Assembly: GCF_933208505.1 (NCBI RefSeq)
Contig: NZ_CAKOEU010000002.1
Direction: 5' to 3' (one strand)
DNA length: 64,000 bases
Source: Convivina praedatoris
GTDB lineage: Bacteria > Bacillota > Bacilli > Lactobacillales > Lactobacillaceae
Positions 25,634-35,173 of this stretch are shown here, one piece after another. The first letter of the stretch is position 1. Each line of letters opens with the position of its first letter. The position numbers and the translations under genes were made by a program. Below the pieces are notes generated by a model. It was given only the letters and a program-made list of their open reading frames with translations. It was not told the origin of the DNA and did not search any database.

Positions 25634-26956
25634 ATGAATGAACATATTAGCCCATCCCAAATTAACGCAGCTGGTCATTTGACGATTGGTGGCTGTGATG
25701 CCGTTGATTTAGCCCATGAGTATGGTACTCCCTTGGTGGTATATGATGTTAGCCAAATTAAGAGTCAGATTCAGCATTTTCAGGAAGTTTTTAAAAATAA
25801 TGATGTTGACTATGCTGTTTGCTATGCTAGCAAGGCCTTTGCGAACACGGCCATGTACCAATTAGTTCATGAGATGGACTGCCATGTCGATGTTGTGTCA
25901 GCTGGTGAAATCAGCATGGCTCTGCATGCTGGTTTTCCAGCCAGTAAAATGACCTTTCATGGTAACAACAAGTCCCGAGAGGAATTGCAATTGGCCGTTG
26001 ACCAGGGATTAGGCGTGATTGCCTTAGATAATTTCCATGAGATTGATTTACTAAGTGATATTCTGGAAAAGTCACAGGCTGAAATCAATGTTTTGCTCCG
26101 AGTCACCCCCGGGATTTCAGCGCATACCCACGAATATATTCAGACTGGACAAATTGATAGTAAATTTGGTTTTGATTTAGGTACGGGTCAAGCTGACCAG
26201 GCCTTGCAACGCGTTTTGCAAGAACCACGAATGCATATGCTAGGGGTTCATGCTCATATCGGTTCTCAAATTTTCGAACTAGCTGGTTTTGAAGGAGCTG
26301 GTAAGAAATTAGTTGACTTAGCAGCCGATTGGAAAAAGCGCTTTGACTATGAGGCCGAAGTGATCAACGTGGGTGGTGGCTTTGGTATTCGTTACACCCA
26401 GGCTGATCGACCACTAAAACCTGAGCAGTTCGTTGATATTATCATCAAGACTATCAAGCAAGAAAGTCAACAGGCTGGCTTGAAAACGCCAGCTGTCTGG
26501 ATTGAACCGGGTCGTTCGATTGCCGGACCAGCGGGATACAGCCTATATACGATTGGTTCTCGTAAAGATGTCGAAGGAATTCGTTCTTATCTAGCCGTCG
26601 ATGGTGGTATGGGTGATAACATCCGGCCCGCTCTTTATGACGCTCAATATGAAGCCGCTGTTGCTAACCGTCCAGCTGCACCAGCAGTTGAAACGGTACA
26701 CATTGCCGGTAAATATTGTGAATCGGGTGATATCTTGATTCAAGAACAAGCCTTACCTGAAACCCAGCCCGGTGACATTTTAGTCATGTTTGATACAGGT
26801 GCTTATGGTTACTCGATGGCTTCTAATTACAATTTGAATCCTAAACCAGCCATCGTTTTCGTTGAAAATGGCCAAGCAACTTTGGTCACGCGGCGGGAAA
26901 CCCCGGCCGATTTGGAACGATTAGATTTTGGCTTGAATGGTCAGCAATTATCTTAA
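25634..26956 (+). CDS. lysA: Diaminopimelate decarboxylase
   Basis: A 440-residue PLP enzyme that makes lysine from meso-diaminopimelate, the last step. It has a TIM barrel with Lys67 in YASKAFA as the cofactor lysine, HGNNKS, GVHAHIGSQI, EPGRS, and the substrate cysteine region GKYCESGDIL. It is the first gene after the lysine riboswitch, which is the reverse of pathway order. Its ribosome site is weak, which may help tight control. Confidence 0.95.
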   Translation: MNEHISPSQINAAGHLTIGGCDAVDLAHEYGTPLVVYDVSQIKSQIQHFQEVFKNNDVDYAVCYASKAFANTAMYQLVHEMDCHVDVVSAGEISMALHAGFPASKMTFHGNNKSREELQLAVDQGLGVIALDNFHEIDLLSDILEKSQAEINVLLRVTPGISAHTHEYIQTGQIDSKFGFDLGTGQADQALQRVLQEPRMHMLGVHAHIGSQIFELAGFEGAGKKLVDLAADWKKRFDYEAEVINVGGGFGIRYTQADRPLKPEQFVDIIIKTIKQESQQAGLKTPAVWIEPGRSIAGPAGYSLYTIGSRKDVEGIRSYLAVDGGMGDNIRPALYDAQYEAAVANRPAAPAVETVHIAGKYCESGDILIQEQALPETQPGDILVMFDTGAYGYSMASNYNLNPKPAIVFVENGQATLVTRRETPADLERLDFGLNGQQLS

Positions 26957-26989
26957 TGAGTGTGAATGAAAGAATAGAGGAGCTTATCC

Positions 26990-27694
26990 ATGGTTGAATT
27001 GAACGCACAAGAAATTATTAATTACATCGGTTCGGCAAAGAAAAAGACCCCAGTTAAGGTGTATCTTAAAGGAGACTTGAAACAAGTTGATTTCCCTAAA
27101 AATGTCAAGGTGTTCGGTGGAAACGACTTTGCGACCGTCTTTGGTGATTGGGCTGACGTGGCGCCATTGTTAGAAAATAAGGACATCGCTGATTATCAAA
27201 TCGAAAACGATGCCCGTAATTCAGCCGTGCCTTTGCTAGACCTAAAAGGTATTAATGCTCGAATTGAACCCGGAGCAGTCATTCGTGATCAAGTCGTGAT
27301 TGGTGATAACGCTGTGATTATGATGGGGGCGACTATTAACATTGGTTGTGAAATTGGCGCCAACTCAATGATTGACATGGGTGTGGTCATGGGTGGCCGT
27401 GCCATTGTGGGCCAACATGCCCATATTGGCGCTGGTGCAGTTTTGGCGGGGGTAATTGAACCAGCTTCAGCCGAACCAGTTCGCATTGATGATGACGTCT
27501 TGGTTGGTGCCAATGCGGTAGTAATTGAAGGAGTACATGTCGGTAAGGGTGCCGTTGTCGCTGCCGGTGCCATCGTTACCGAAGATGTGGCGCCTTATAC
27601 CGTGGTAGCTGGAAGTCCAGCCCGCAAGGTGAAGGATGTCGATGGTAAGACACAGTCCAAGACCGGTCTTGAGGATGATTTAAGAAAGTTGTGA
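26990..27694 (+). CDS. dapD: Tetrahydrodipicolinate N-acetyltransferase
   Basis: A 234-residue acyltransferase with a left-handed beta-helix: hexapeptide repeats run from about residue 90 to 205 (ARIEPGAVIRDQVVIGDNAV and following). The N-terminal domain ELNAQEIINYIGSAKKKTPVKVY is typical of the acetyl-type DapD/DapH of Bacillus and lactobacilli. It acetylates tetrahydrodipicolinate to open the ring. With the downstream deacetylase and aminotransferase it defines the acetylated DAP route, not the succinylated or dehydrogenase route. Second gene of the riboswitch operon; AGAGGAG precedes the ATG. Confidence 0.94.
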   Translation: MVELNAQEIINYIGSAKKKTPVKVYLKGDLKQVDFPKNVKVFGGNDFATVFGDWADVAPLLENKDIADYQIENDARNSAVPLLDLKGINARIEPGAVIRDQVVIGDNAVIMMGATINIGCEIGANSMIDMGVVMGGRAIVGQHAHIGAGAVLAGVIEPASAEPVRIDDDVLVGANAVVIEGVHVGKGAVVAAGAIVTEDVAPYTVVAGSPARKVKDVDGKTQSKTGLEDDLRKL

Positions 27695-27701
27695 TAATTG
27701 C

Positions 27702-28850
27702 ATGCTAAAAACTGCTGATTTAATTCAAATCCGGCGCCACTTGCACCAAATTCCTGAACTAGCTTTAAATGAGTTTCAAACTCATACCTATATAAAGGAA
27801 GTTATTCAAGGGTTTGACCAAGAACATTTAACGATTCGTGAAGTTGAAGAACTACCGACGGCTCTTTTAGTTCATATTGATGGAGTTAATCCTAAGCGGA
27901 CGATTGGCTATCGAACTGATATTGACGCTCTTCCAGTTCAAGAAGAAACTGGATTACCTTTTGAGTCAAAGCACCCAGGGGTGATGCATGCCTGTGGTCA
28001 CGATATTCATATGACGGTGGCTTTGGCGGTTTTGAGTTATTTTGCCCAAAATCAACCGCAGGATAATATGGTCTTTTTCTTCCAACCGGCTGAAGAAAGT
28101 GAAAATGGTGGTTTGTTAGCATACGAAGATGGCGTTTTTGAAGGTCAATGGCGGCCTGATGAATTTTATGGCTTGCATGATACACCGGACTTGCCGGCTG
28201 GACAGATTGGTTGTCGTTTAGGAACTTTATTTGCTGGGACAACTGAAATTGATGTTGATTTTGTGGGGAAGGGTGGTCATGCTGCCTTTCCACAAAATGC
28301 CAATGATATGATTGTAGCTGCTTCTCAATTTATTAATCAGATTCAAACCATCATTTCTCGTAGTTTAGATCCGATTCATAGTGGTGTAGTGACTTTTGGG
28401 ATGTTTGAAGCCGGTACCATTCGTAATGTCATTGCTGGACGGGCCCATCTTGAAGGAACCATTCGAGGCTTAAAGCAAACAACCATCGAACAAATTGATG
28501 AGCGAATTCGAGATGTTGCGGCCGGAATCGCCCGTAGTTACAATTGTGAGGTCAACTTGAACTTCATTCAGGGTGGTTATTTACCAGTTGAAAATGATCC
28601 GAAACTCACTGAAAACTTCATCGACTATATGGAAAAGCAGCATGCCAGTCAATTTACCATTACTGAACCAGCGATGACCGGTGAAGATTTTGGTTACTTA
28701 CTTTCTAAAATTCCAGGAACGATGTTCTGGCTTGGGGTTGGGGATGAACACCCCCTTCATTCGGCTAAGTTAAACCCAAACGAGGATGCCATTGAACCTG
28801 GTGTTAAAGCAATTGTTGATTTCTTAGAATATCGGATGCAAGAGAAATAA
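27702..28850 (+). CDS. N-acetyldiaminopimelate deacetylase
   Basis: A 382-residue M20 metallopeptidase-family amidohydrolase. It has MHACGHDIHMTVAL with zinc-binding His and Asp, FFQPAEESENGG with the catalytic glutamates, the central dimerisation domain, and the terminal GVGDEHPLHSAKL histidine. It removes the acetyl group to give LL-diaminopimelate. The location right after dapD and before dapA sets it apart from other M20 amidohydrolases. Seven bases separate it from dapD. Confidence 0.93.
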   Translation: MLKTADLIQIRRHLHQIPELALNEFQTHTYIKEVIQGFDQEHLTIREVEELPTALLVHIDGVNPKRTIGYRTDIDALPVQEETGLPFESKHPGVMHACGHDIHMTVALAVLSYFAQNQPQDNMVFFFQPAEESENGGLLAYEDGVFEGQWRPDEFYGLHDTPDLPAGQIGCRLGTLFAGTTEIDVDFVGKGGHAAFPQNANDMIVAASQFINQIQTIISRSLDPIHSGVVTFGMFEAGTIRNVIAGRAHLEGTIRGLKQTTIEQIDERIRDVAAGIARSYNCEVNLNFIQGGYLPVENDPKLTENFIDYMEKQHASQFTITEPAMTGEDFGYLLSKIPGTMFWLGVGDEHPLHSAKLNPNEDAIEPGVKAIVDFLEYRMQEK

Positions 28851-28863
28851 GAGGAGACCTGCC

Positions 28864-29772
28864 ATGTTTGAAGAAGCTGATTTAATGACCGCGATTATCA
28901 CGCCGTTTGACCAAAATGATCAAATTGACTACGATACTTTGGCACAATTGACGGAACGATACTTACAAGAAGGGCACCGTGGTTTTATTATTGGCGGTAC
29001 CACTGGTGAAACACCAACTTTATCTCACGATGAAAAGTTGGCATTATATAGTCGTTTTGCTAAGATTGTGGCTGGAAGGGTGCCAATTGTGGCTGGAACT
29101 GGCAGTAATAATACTGCTGAAACGATTAGTTTGACTCAGGAAGTTAGTGAAATTGAGGGGATTAACGCAGCGCTGGTTGTCGTACCTTACTACAATAAGC
29201 CCGATCAGCGGCGGATGATCGCTCATTTTTCGACAGTGGCTGATCAGGGTGACATGCCGGTGATTATGTATAATATTCCCGGTCGGACTGGGGTTACAAT
29301 GGCTAATGAGACTATTTTAACCTTAGCCCAAAATCCAAATATCGTCGGTGTAAAACAATGTACCAATATGCCAGATTTAGAATACTTAGTGCAAAATGCA
29401 CCAGCTGACTTTTTGATCTATAGTGGAGAAGATGAGCAAGCCTTGTTTGCCAAAATTATTGGGGCTAAGGGGATTATCTCGGTGGCTTCTCATGTCTATG
29501 GTCCTAAAATGCGGCAGATGTATGATGTCTTGTATCAAGGTGATTACCAACAAGCCGGTCGCTTACAAAGTGAGTTAACCCCCAAGATGGCAGCTTTGTT
29601 TATGTACTCTTCACCAGCCCCAGTTAAGGCGATTTTGACTGCCCAAGGGTACCAAGTTGGTGCGCCGCGGTTACCAATTTTACCTTTGGATGATGAAGAA
29701 AAGGCGATTTTGGCTACCAAGTTAGGCTTGGCACCGGATGCCTTGCAACACACCCTAAAGGAGTTAAATTAA
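28864..29772 (+). CDS. dapA: 4-hydroxy-tetrahydrodipicolinate synthase
   Basis: A 302-residue TIM-barrel aldolase that condenses pyruvate with aspartate semialdehyde. Schiff-base Lys164 lies in GVKQCTN, Tyr136 in MYNIPGRTG, and GTTGETPTLS is the substrate loop. Ribosome site AGAGGAG. The stop overlaps the dapB start by one base (TAATG). Confidence 0.96.
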   Translation: MFEEADLMTAIITPFDQNDQIDYDTLAQLTERYLQEGHRGFIIGGTTGETPTLSHDEKLALYSRFAKIVAGRVPIVAGTGSNNTAETISLTQEVSEIEGINAALVVVPYYNKPDQRRMIAHFSTVADQGDMPVIMYNIPGRTGVTMANETILTLAQNPNIVGVKQCTNMPDLEYLVQNAPADFLIYSGEDEQALFAKIIGAKGIISVASHVYGPKMRQMYDVLYQGDYQQAGRLQSELTPKMAALFMYSSPAPVKAILTAQGYQVGAPRLPILPLDDEEKAILATKLGLAPDALQHTLKELN

Positions 29773-30542
29773 TGGCAAAAATAATTTTAGCTGGATTTAA
29801 AGGTTCCATGGGGCAAAAAGCACTCAAGATGATTGCTGATACGCCGGAATTTGATTTAGTTGGCGTTTATTCTCCCAGTGCTGACCAAGGTGCTGCTAGT
29901 TATGGTTTAGCTGAGGATGTCGCCGTCTTTAATCAACTAGATCAAATTAAGCTGGATGCTGATATTTGGTTAGATTTTACGACCCCCAGTGCGGTTTATC
30001 AAAATACTCGCTTTGCCATTGAACATGGTTTGCATCCGGTAGTGGGGACGACTGGTTTATCTGATGGGCAAGAACAGGAATTGATTGAGATGAGCCAAAA
30101 ACAAGGTTTGGGTGGTCTAATTGCCCCTAATTTTGGCCTTTCAGCCGTGTTATTGATGCAATTTGCGCAAAAAGCGGCCCAGTATTTTCCTGATGTTGAA
30201 ATTATTGAAATGCACCATGAGGATAAAAAGGATGCCCCTTCGGGAACAGCCTTAATGACGGCTAAGATGATTGATGAAGTACGCCCAGAACATGAACAGG
30301 GTCACTCAAAAGAAACCTTAGCAGGCGTTCGGGGTGGCGATTATCATGGGATTCGTGTGCACGCAGTTCGTTTGCCCGGCTATATTGCCCATGAAGAGGT
30401 TCTCTTTGGTGGACCTGGTGAAGGACTGACTATTCGTCAAGACAGTTTTGATCGGGCTTCCTTTATGCAAGGGGTAAAACTTGCCATTAATAAAGTTGAT
30501 CAATTAGATCAATTAACCATCGGCTTAGAAAAAATTTTGTAG
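29772..30542 (+). CDS. dapB: 4-hydroxy-tetrahydrodipicolinate reductase
   Basis: A 256-residue NAD(P)H-dependent reductase acting on the DapA product. It shows the Rossmann start ILAGFKGSMGQ, VGTTGLS, and the signature EIIEMHHEDKKDAPSGTA. Length matches the family. Translationally coupled to dapA by a one-base overlap. Confidence 0.96.
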   Translation: MAKIILAGFKGSMGQKALKMIADTPEFDLVGVYSPSADQGAASYGLAEDVAVFNQLDQIKLDADIWLDFTTPSAVYQNTRFAIEHGLHPVVGTTGLSDGQEQELIEMSQKQGLGGLIAPNFGLSAVLLMQFAQKAAQYFPDVEIIEMHHEDKKDAPSGTALMTAKMIDEVRPEHEQGHSKETLAGVRGGDYHGIRVHAVRLPGYIAHEEVLFGGPGEGLTIRQDSFDRASFMQGVKLAINKVDQLDQLTIGLEKIL

Positions 30543-30554
30543 AAGGAGTATCAG

Positions 30555-31757
30555 ATGCCAGGCTTATCAGATAAATTAAAACAAACCTATAATCAGCGCC
30601 TCGATTTGGTTCAACCTTCCAGTATTCGTAGTTTTGACCAAAAAGTATCTAGTATTGAAGGTTTAATCAAGTTAACATTGGGCGAACCTGATTTGGATAC
30701 GCCTGAGCACATTAAAGTTGCGGCCGTTAAGGCGATTGAGACTAACCAGTCTCACTACACGGCGCAACCGGGAACCTTGGCCTTGCGTCAGGCGATTCAA
30801 TCTTATTTAAAAGAGTTTCATCAGCTAAATTATGATGCTCAGGGCGAGATTATTGCCACGGTTGGTGCTACCGAGGCTATTTATGCCATTTTTGAGACCC
30901 TTATTAATCCCGGTGATAAGATTATTATTCCTACACCGGTCTTTGGGTTATACGAGCCGATTGTGACGATGTTGGGCGGACAAGTTGTTGAAATTGATAC
31001 TTCTTTAACTGGCTTTAAGCTAACTGCTGAAGCTCTAGAAGCAGCTCTAGTAGAGCATGGTGACGCCGTTAAGGCGGTGCTACTTTGCTATCCTAACAAT
31101 CCGACTGGGGTTGCCTTAACTGACCAAGAAGTACAAGCGTTAGCTGCTGTCATTAAGAATCATGCTATCTTTGTCCTTTCTGATGAAATTTATAGCGATT
31201 TAGTATATCAAGCGGAGCATCATTCCATTGCTCAACTACTACCTGAGCAAACAATTTATATCTCGGGCGTATCCAAATCCTATGCCATGACTGGCTGGCG
31301 AATTGGTTTTGTGGCTGGTCCTCGGGAATTTATTACCCAATTAACCAAGGTCCATGCTTTTATGGTTACTTGTCCATCCAGCATTGACCAAGCCGCGGCC
31401 ACTGAGGCTTTTGCCCATGGAAGCTGTGATTTCTTGGCTATGCGTGAAATTTATCGGGAACGGCGAGATTATTTAGCGCAGGCCTTGACTGACTTAGGTT
31501 TTGCAGTTGTTTTACCAGAAGGGGCCTTTTACCTCTTTGTCAAAATTCCAGCCATCTTTAATCAAGATGATACTGATTTTGCCCTTCAATTGGCTTATCA
31601 GGCTAAAGTTGGGGTGATTCCGGGATCGGCCTTTGGTAAAGGTGGTCAAGGATATGTACGTTTGTCCTACGCTTCATCTTTGGATGCATTACATAAAGCC
31701 GTTGAACAGATTAAACAAGCACAGGCACAAGGTAAGCTAGTGCCGGGAAAGGAATGA
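30555..31757 (+). CDS. patA: Aminotransferase class I/II, probably N-acetyl-DAP aminotransferase (PatA-like)
   Basis: A 400-residue fold-type I aminotransferase. It has KLTLGEPDLDTPEHI, the PNNPTGVAL loop, SDEIYSDLVY and SGVSKSYAMTGWRIGF with the PLP lysine. In Bacillus, PatA performs the N-acetyl-2-amino-6-oxopimelate transamination. The place in this operon, between dapB and asd, supports that role; aromatic aminotransferase is the alternative from sequence alone. Confidence 0.85.
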   Translation: MPGLSDKLKQTYNQRLDLVQPSSIRSFDQKVSSIEGLIKLTLGEPDLDTPEHIKVAAVKAIETNQSHYTAQPGTLALRQAIQSYLKEFHQLNYDAQGEIIATVGATEAIYAIFETLINPGDKIIIPTPVFGLYEPIVTMLGGQVVEIDTSLTGFKLTAEALEAALVEHGDAVKAVLLCYPNNPTGVALTDQEVQALAAVIKNHAIFVLSDEIYSDLVYQAEHHSIAQLLPEQTIYISGVSKSYAMTGWRIGFVAGPREFITQLTKVHAFMVTCPSSIDQAAATEAFAHGSCDFLAMREIYRERRDYLAQALTDLGFAVVLPEGAFYLFVKIPAIFNQDDTDFALQLAYQAKVGVIPGSAFGKGGQGYVRLSYASSLDALHKAVEQIKQAQAQGKLVPGKE

Positions 31758-31761
31758 AATC

Positions 31762-32823
31762 ATGAAATCATATAATGTGGCTATTTTAGGGGCAACAGGA
31801 GCTGTGGGAACCCGTTTAATTGATCAATTAGCCCATTCCACGGTGCCAGTAAAATCACTAAAGTTGTTAGCATCTAGCCGTTCAGCTGGTAAAACAGTCG
31901 ACTTTAAAGGACAGCCGATCACGATTGAAGAAGCGACTCCAGAAGCTTTTGACGGGGTTGATTTAGTATTGGCTTCTGCCGGGGGTGGGGTTTCTAAGCG
32001 TTTGTTACCAGAAGCCGTGAAGCGAGGTGCTGTCTGTGTTGATAACACCAGCGCCTTTCGCATGGACCCAACCGTTCCCTTGGTCGTACCAGAAGTTAAC
32101 GCTGATCAGTTGAAAAATCATCATGGAATCATTGCCAATCCTAACTGTTCGACAATTCAGATGGTCGTAGCATTAAAGCCTGTTTTGGATAAGTTTGGTT
32201 TGAAGCAAATCGTGGTGTCAACTTATCAAGCTGCTTCTGGTGCTGGACAATCGGCTTTGAATGAATTCTTCCAGCAGGCGCAAGATTATTTGAACGGGAA
32301 AGAAATGCAGTCAACTATCCTACCAACTGGTAGTGATAAAGAGCATTATCCTTTGGCCTTTAATTTGCTCCCCCAGATTGATGTTTTTGAAGATGATGGT
32401 TATACCCACGAAGAGTGGAAAATGATTCATGAAACTAAAAAAATCATGCTAAATGACATGGATGCCGAAGACTTGAAGGTTACGGCTACCTGTGTTCGAG
32501 TACCAGTCCCAATTTCCCACGGTGAGTCGGTTTACTTTGAAGTCGCTGATGATAAGGCGACTACAGATGACATTAAGGCAGCGATTGCAGCCGGCGAAGG
32601 AGTTGTTTTGCAAGATGATCCGGACCACCAAGTCTATCCTCAGCCTTTGACAGCCGAAGGAAAACGCGAAACCTTTGTGGGCCGGATTCGTCCTGACCGC
32701 GAAAATCCAGGGGCTTTCCACTTGTGGGTTGTTTCGGATAACTTGCTCAAGGGGGCGGCTTGGAATACTGTGGAAATCGCTGAGCGCTTAGTCGCCGATG
32801 ACCTAGTGCGGGTACCTGAATAA
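31762..32823 (+). CDS. asd: Aspartate-semialdehyde dehydrogenase
   Basis: A 353-residue NADP-dependent enzyme that reduces aspartyl phosphate (LysC product) to the semialdehyde. It has ILGATGAVGTRL, the catalytic Cys129 in NPNCSTIQ, and the ATCVRVPVPISHGESVYF segment. Its product is shared by DapA and by homoserine dehydrogenase (hom at 17767), so placing it under the lysine riboswitch also affects the methionine/threonine branch. Last gene of the operon. Confidence 0.96.
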   Translation: MKSYNVAILGATGAVGTRLIDQLAHSTVPVKSLKLLASSRSAGKTVDFKGQPITIEEATPEAFDGVDLVLASAGGGVSKRLLPEAVKRGAVCVDNTSAFRMDPTVPLVVPEVNADQLKNHHGIIANPNCSTIQMVVALKPVLDKFGLKQIVVSTYQAASGAGQSALNEFFQQAQDYLNGKEMQSTILPTGSDKEHYPLAFNLLPQIDVFEDDGYTHEEWKMIHETKKIMLNDMDAEDLKVTATCVRVPVPISHGESVYFEVADDKATTDDIKAAIAAGEGVVLQDDPDHQVYPQPLTAEGKRETFVGRIRPDRENPGAFHLWVVSDNLLKGAAWNTVEIAERLVADDLVRVPE

Positions 32824-32888
32824 CAGTTATAATGTTATCTAATCTAACATTTTTATTATTGCATGTTAAGAAACCTACCATAAAATTA

Positions 32889-32921
32889 AGCAGACCATTT
32901 CACTATTGGTATGCTTTTTTT
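32889..32921 (+). terminator. Terminator after asd
   Basis: AGCA-ACCA and TGGT-TGCT arms around a ten-base loop, followed by a seven-base T tract. Confidence 0.7.
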
Positions 32922-32945
32922 ATTAAATAAATGAGGTGGGATAAC

Positions 32946-34130
32946 ATGGATAGTGGTAGCATAACTTGGGTCTTGATTTCGGCTTTGCTAGTCTGGATAA
33001 TGTCGCCGGGATTGGCGCTGTTTTATGCCGGTTTAGGTGGTCCTAAGAATCGCTTACATACAATTGGTACATCCTTAATTTTGATGGGAGTTGCTTCAAT
33101 TATCTGGTTTTTACTGGGTTACACCCTAGCCTTTGGTGGCGGTAATGACTGGCTTGGCAATTTGAAATTCTGGGGTTTAAATCAAATTTCCTTTAGTCAT
33201 TCGACGCGGGGCTTGACCATTCCAGACGGTTTGTTTGCTATCTTTCAGGGAATGTTTCCCATCATCACGGTTATCATTATTATTGGTTCGGTGATTGGTC
33301 GGGTGCGCTTGCGTGCTTTGATTGTTTTTATCAGCCTCTGGCTTTTGGTGGTGTATTCACCGTTAGCCCACATGGTTTGGGATAATGGTTTTCTGGCTAA
33401 GTTAGGAGCAATCGACTTTGCTGGCGGAACGGTTGTTCATATTTCCAGTGGGGTGACTGGATTGGTGTTAGCTTACTTGGTTGGTCCACGTCGGGATCAA
33501 AGTTATGAAAAAATCTATTCGCCCTATATTTTTGTTGGTGGTTTTCTGTTGTGGTTTGGCTGGTTTGGCTTTAATGCTGGTTCAGCCTTAGCTGCCAATG
33601 ATCAGGCAATTCTAGCCCTAATGAACACTTGGCTGGCTTCCGCGGCTGCCTTGTTACCCGGAGCTTGGATGTCTTATCGATTGCGTGGACATCTGTTGCT
33701 AGCTGACCTAGTAACGGCTGGTCTGTCGGGATTGGTGGTTATCACCCCTGCAGCTGGTTTTGTTCATCCTTGGGCAGCGATTGTGATGGGCGCCATCGCT
33801 GGTGTGGTTGGTATCTATAGCATTACCTTAATTAAGCGTCATTTTGGCTATGACGATACCTTAGATGCTTTTGGCATCCATGGTATTGGCGGGACCTTGG
33901 GGGCTATTTTAACCGGTGTATTTGCTGATAGAAGTTTGGGCAATGCGGGTGGCCTAGTGAATGGTCACTGGGAGCTTCTGGGGCAACAGTTGATTGCCAT
34001 TGTTATTACTCTTTTGTTAGTTGTAGTGGGAACAGTATTGCTAGCTGGGATTACACGTTTCTTAGTGGGACCTTTACGGGTTAGTGAAGATGACGAAGCC
34101 ATTGGTTTGGATCTGCGTTTACATCTATAA
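32946..34130 (+). CDS. amt: Ammonium transporter (Amt family)
   Basis: A 394-residue channel-type ammonium transporter with eleven predicted helices. Seen are WIMSPGLALFYAGL at the first helix, the GGTVVHISSGVTGL motif containing one conserved histidine, and DAFGIHGIGGTLGAILTG containing the second. The ATG at 32946 has GAGGTGGG upstream; an ATG at 32931 lies inside that site. No PII (GlnK) gene follows, though most bacterial amt genes are paired with one. A LytTR regulator is next, after a terminator. Confidence 0.95.
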   Translation: MDSGSITWVLISALLVWIMSPGLALFYAGLGGPKNRLHTIGTSLILMGVASIIWFLLGYTLAFGGGNDWLGNLKFWGLNQISFSHSTRGLTIPDGLFAIFQGMFPIITVIIIIGSVIGRVRLRALIVFISLWLLVVYSPLAHMVWDNGFLAKLGAIDFAGGTVVHISSGVTGLVLAYLVGPRRDQSYEKIYSPYIFVGGFLLWFGWFGFNAGSALAANDQAILALMNTWLASAAALLPGAWMSYRLRGHLLLADLVTAGLSGLVVITPAAGFVHPWAAIVMGAIAGVVGIYSITLIKRHFGYDDTLDAFGIHGIGGTLGAILTGVFADRSLGNAGGLVNGHWELLGQQLIAIVITLLLVVVGTVLLAGITRFLVGPLRVSEDDEAIGLDLRLHL

Positions 34131-34145
34131 AAATCATGAATTGGC

Positions 34146-34190
34146 AAAGTTAACCAGTTATCAGGCATAGATAACCGGTTAGCTTTTTTT
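34146..34190 (+). terminator. Terminator after amt
   Basis: AGTTAACC-GTTATC and GATAAC-GGTTAGCT arms around a seven-base loop, then a T tract. Confidence 0.8.
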
Positions 34191-34246
34191 GCTGGCATGA
34201 AAAAGGGAAAGTCGGTATAAATAGATAAACGGAAAGGAGTAGTGAG

Positions 34247-34687
34247 ATGGAGGTACATTTAGAAATTGACGCTGGGCAGAAGCCGATGATTATCTATCGG
34301 GCCAGCGAGGATGGTCAAGCAACCCAGGAGCTGTTTGAGGATTTAAAAGACTTGGTCGATCGTCAAAAAATACGGATTGAACAGGATGGCTCTTATCATT
34401 ATTTACCTGTTCAAAAAATTAAACGAATTTACACTGAAAATAAGTTGGTCTACTGCGAAACTGCAACTGAGCGTTATCGTTTAAAGGAACGTTTATACCA
34501 ATTGCGCGCAATTTTACCAGAACATCGCTTTTTACAGATTTCCAATAGTGAAATTATTAATCGCTTTTATTTAAAGCAATTTGATTTGTCAAAAACTGGG
34601 ATGTATCAGGTTATTTTTACGGATGGGCAGGTAACTTATGCCTCGCGGCGTTATATGCAAGCCATTAAAAGGAGTTTTAAATTATGA
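34247..34687 (+). CDS. LytTR DNA-binding regulator (146 aa)
   Basis: A stand-alone LytTR domain regulator, without receiver domain. The domain covers about residues 50-144: HYLPVQKIKRIYTENKLVYC, LRAILPEHRFLQISNSEIIN and VIFTDGQVTYASRRYM are its usual segments. The stop overlaps the next start as ATGA. LytTR-DUF3021 pairs are common in Firmicutes; the membrane partner usually inhibits or tethers the regulator (as in LtdR/BrsR-type systems). The target genes cannot be told from sequence. Confidence 0.92.
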   Translation: MEVHLEIDAGQKPMIIYRASEDGQATQELFEDLKDLVDRQKIRIEQDGSYHYLPVQKIKRIYTENKLVYCETATERYRLKERLYQLRAILPEHRFLQISNSEIINRFYLKQFDLSKTGMYQVIFTDGQVTYASRRYMQAIKRSFKL

Positions 34688-35127
34688 AGTATGTACGAAT
34701 AATTCGCTTTGGCATTATTACCGGAACCTTTATCGGCTTTATGTCTGCTTTGTTTTTTTCTTGGTTATATGGAGCCAACAATTTGTATCCATCTAGTCCA
34801 CAATTTGTGGAGCAATTCTCCAACAATTTAATTGCGATAACTGTATCAGCGGTCATTTGGGCCTTGATGGGGGTAGTATTTAGCACTGCGCAAATGATTT
34901 TCGAAGTAGAAAGTTGGAGTATTACCAAACAAACAGTTTGGCACTTTATAACAACCTATACTGGTTACACTATCTTGGCTATTCTAGCTGGTTGGTTCCC
35001 ATTGAATTTTTGGTATTTACTGCAATATACATTGATTTTTGTGGTGGTTTATATCATTATTTGGTTGATTTCAATGTATGTGGCTCGGCGAAATGTGGCG
35101 AAGTTGAATCAGGAATTGTTAAAGTAG
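34684..35127 (+). CDS. DUF3021 membrane protein (147 aa)
   Basis: Four predicted membrane helices, in the DUF3021 layout: a short basic N terminus, helices at about residues 10-30, 50-72, 88-108 and 113-135, then a short basic tail. It overlaps the LytTR gene by four bases. In characterised LytTR systems such membrane partners restrain the regulator at the membrane; that role is inferred here. Confidence 0.85.
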   Translation: MKYVRIIRFGIITGTFIGFMSALFFSWLYGANNLYPSSPQFVEQFSNNLIAITVSAVIWALMGVVFSTAQMIFEVESWSITKQTVWHFITTYTGYTILAILAGWFPLNFWYLLQYTLIFVVVYIIIWLISMYVARRNVAKLNQELLK

Positions 35128-35134
35128 ACAGTGA

Positions 35135-35158
35135 CAGCGAGAAATCGCTGTTTTTTGT
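35135..35158 (+). terminator. Terminator after the LytTR-DUF3021 pair
   Basis: CAGCGA-GAAA-TCGCTG with a GAAA tetraloop, followed by TTTTTT. Confidence 0.85.
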
Positions 35159-35173
35159 TTAAGGAGGGATATT

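Noticed and set aside
27892..28293. A 133-codon minus-strand frame inside the deacetylase gene
   Set aside because: His/Gln-rich reading opposite a well-supported M20 enzyme; a shadow.
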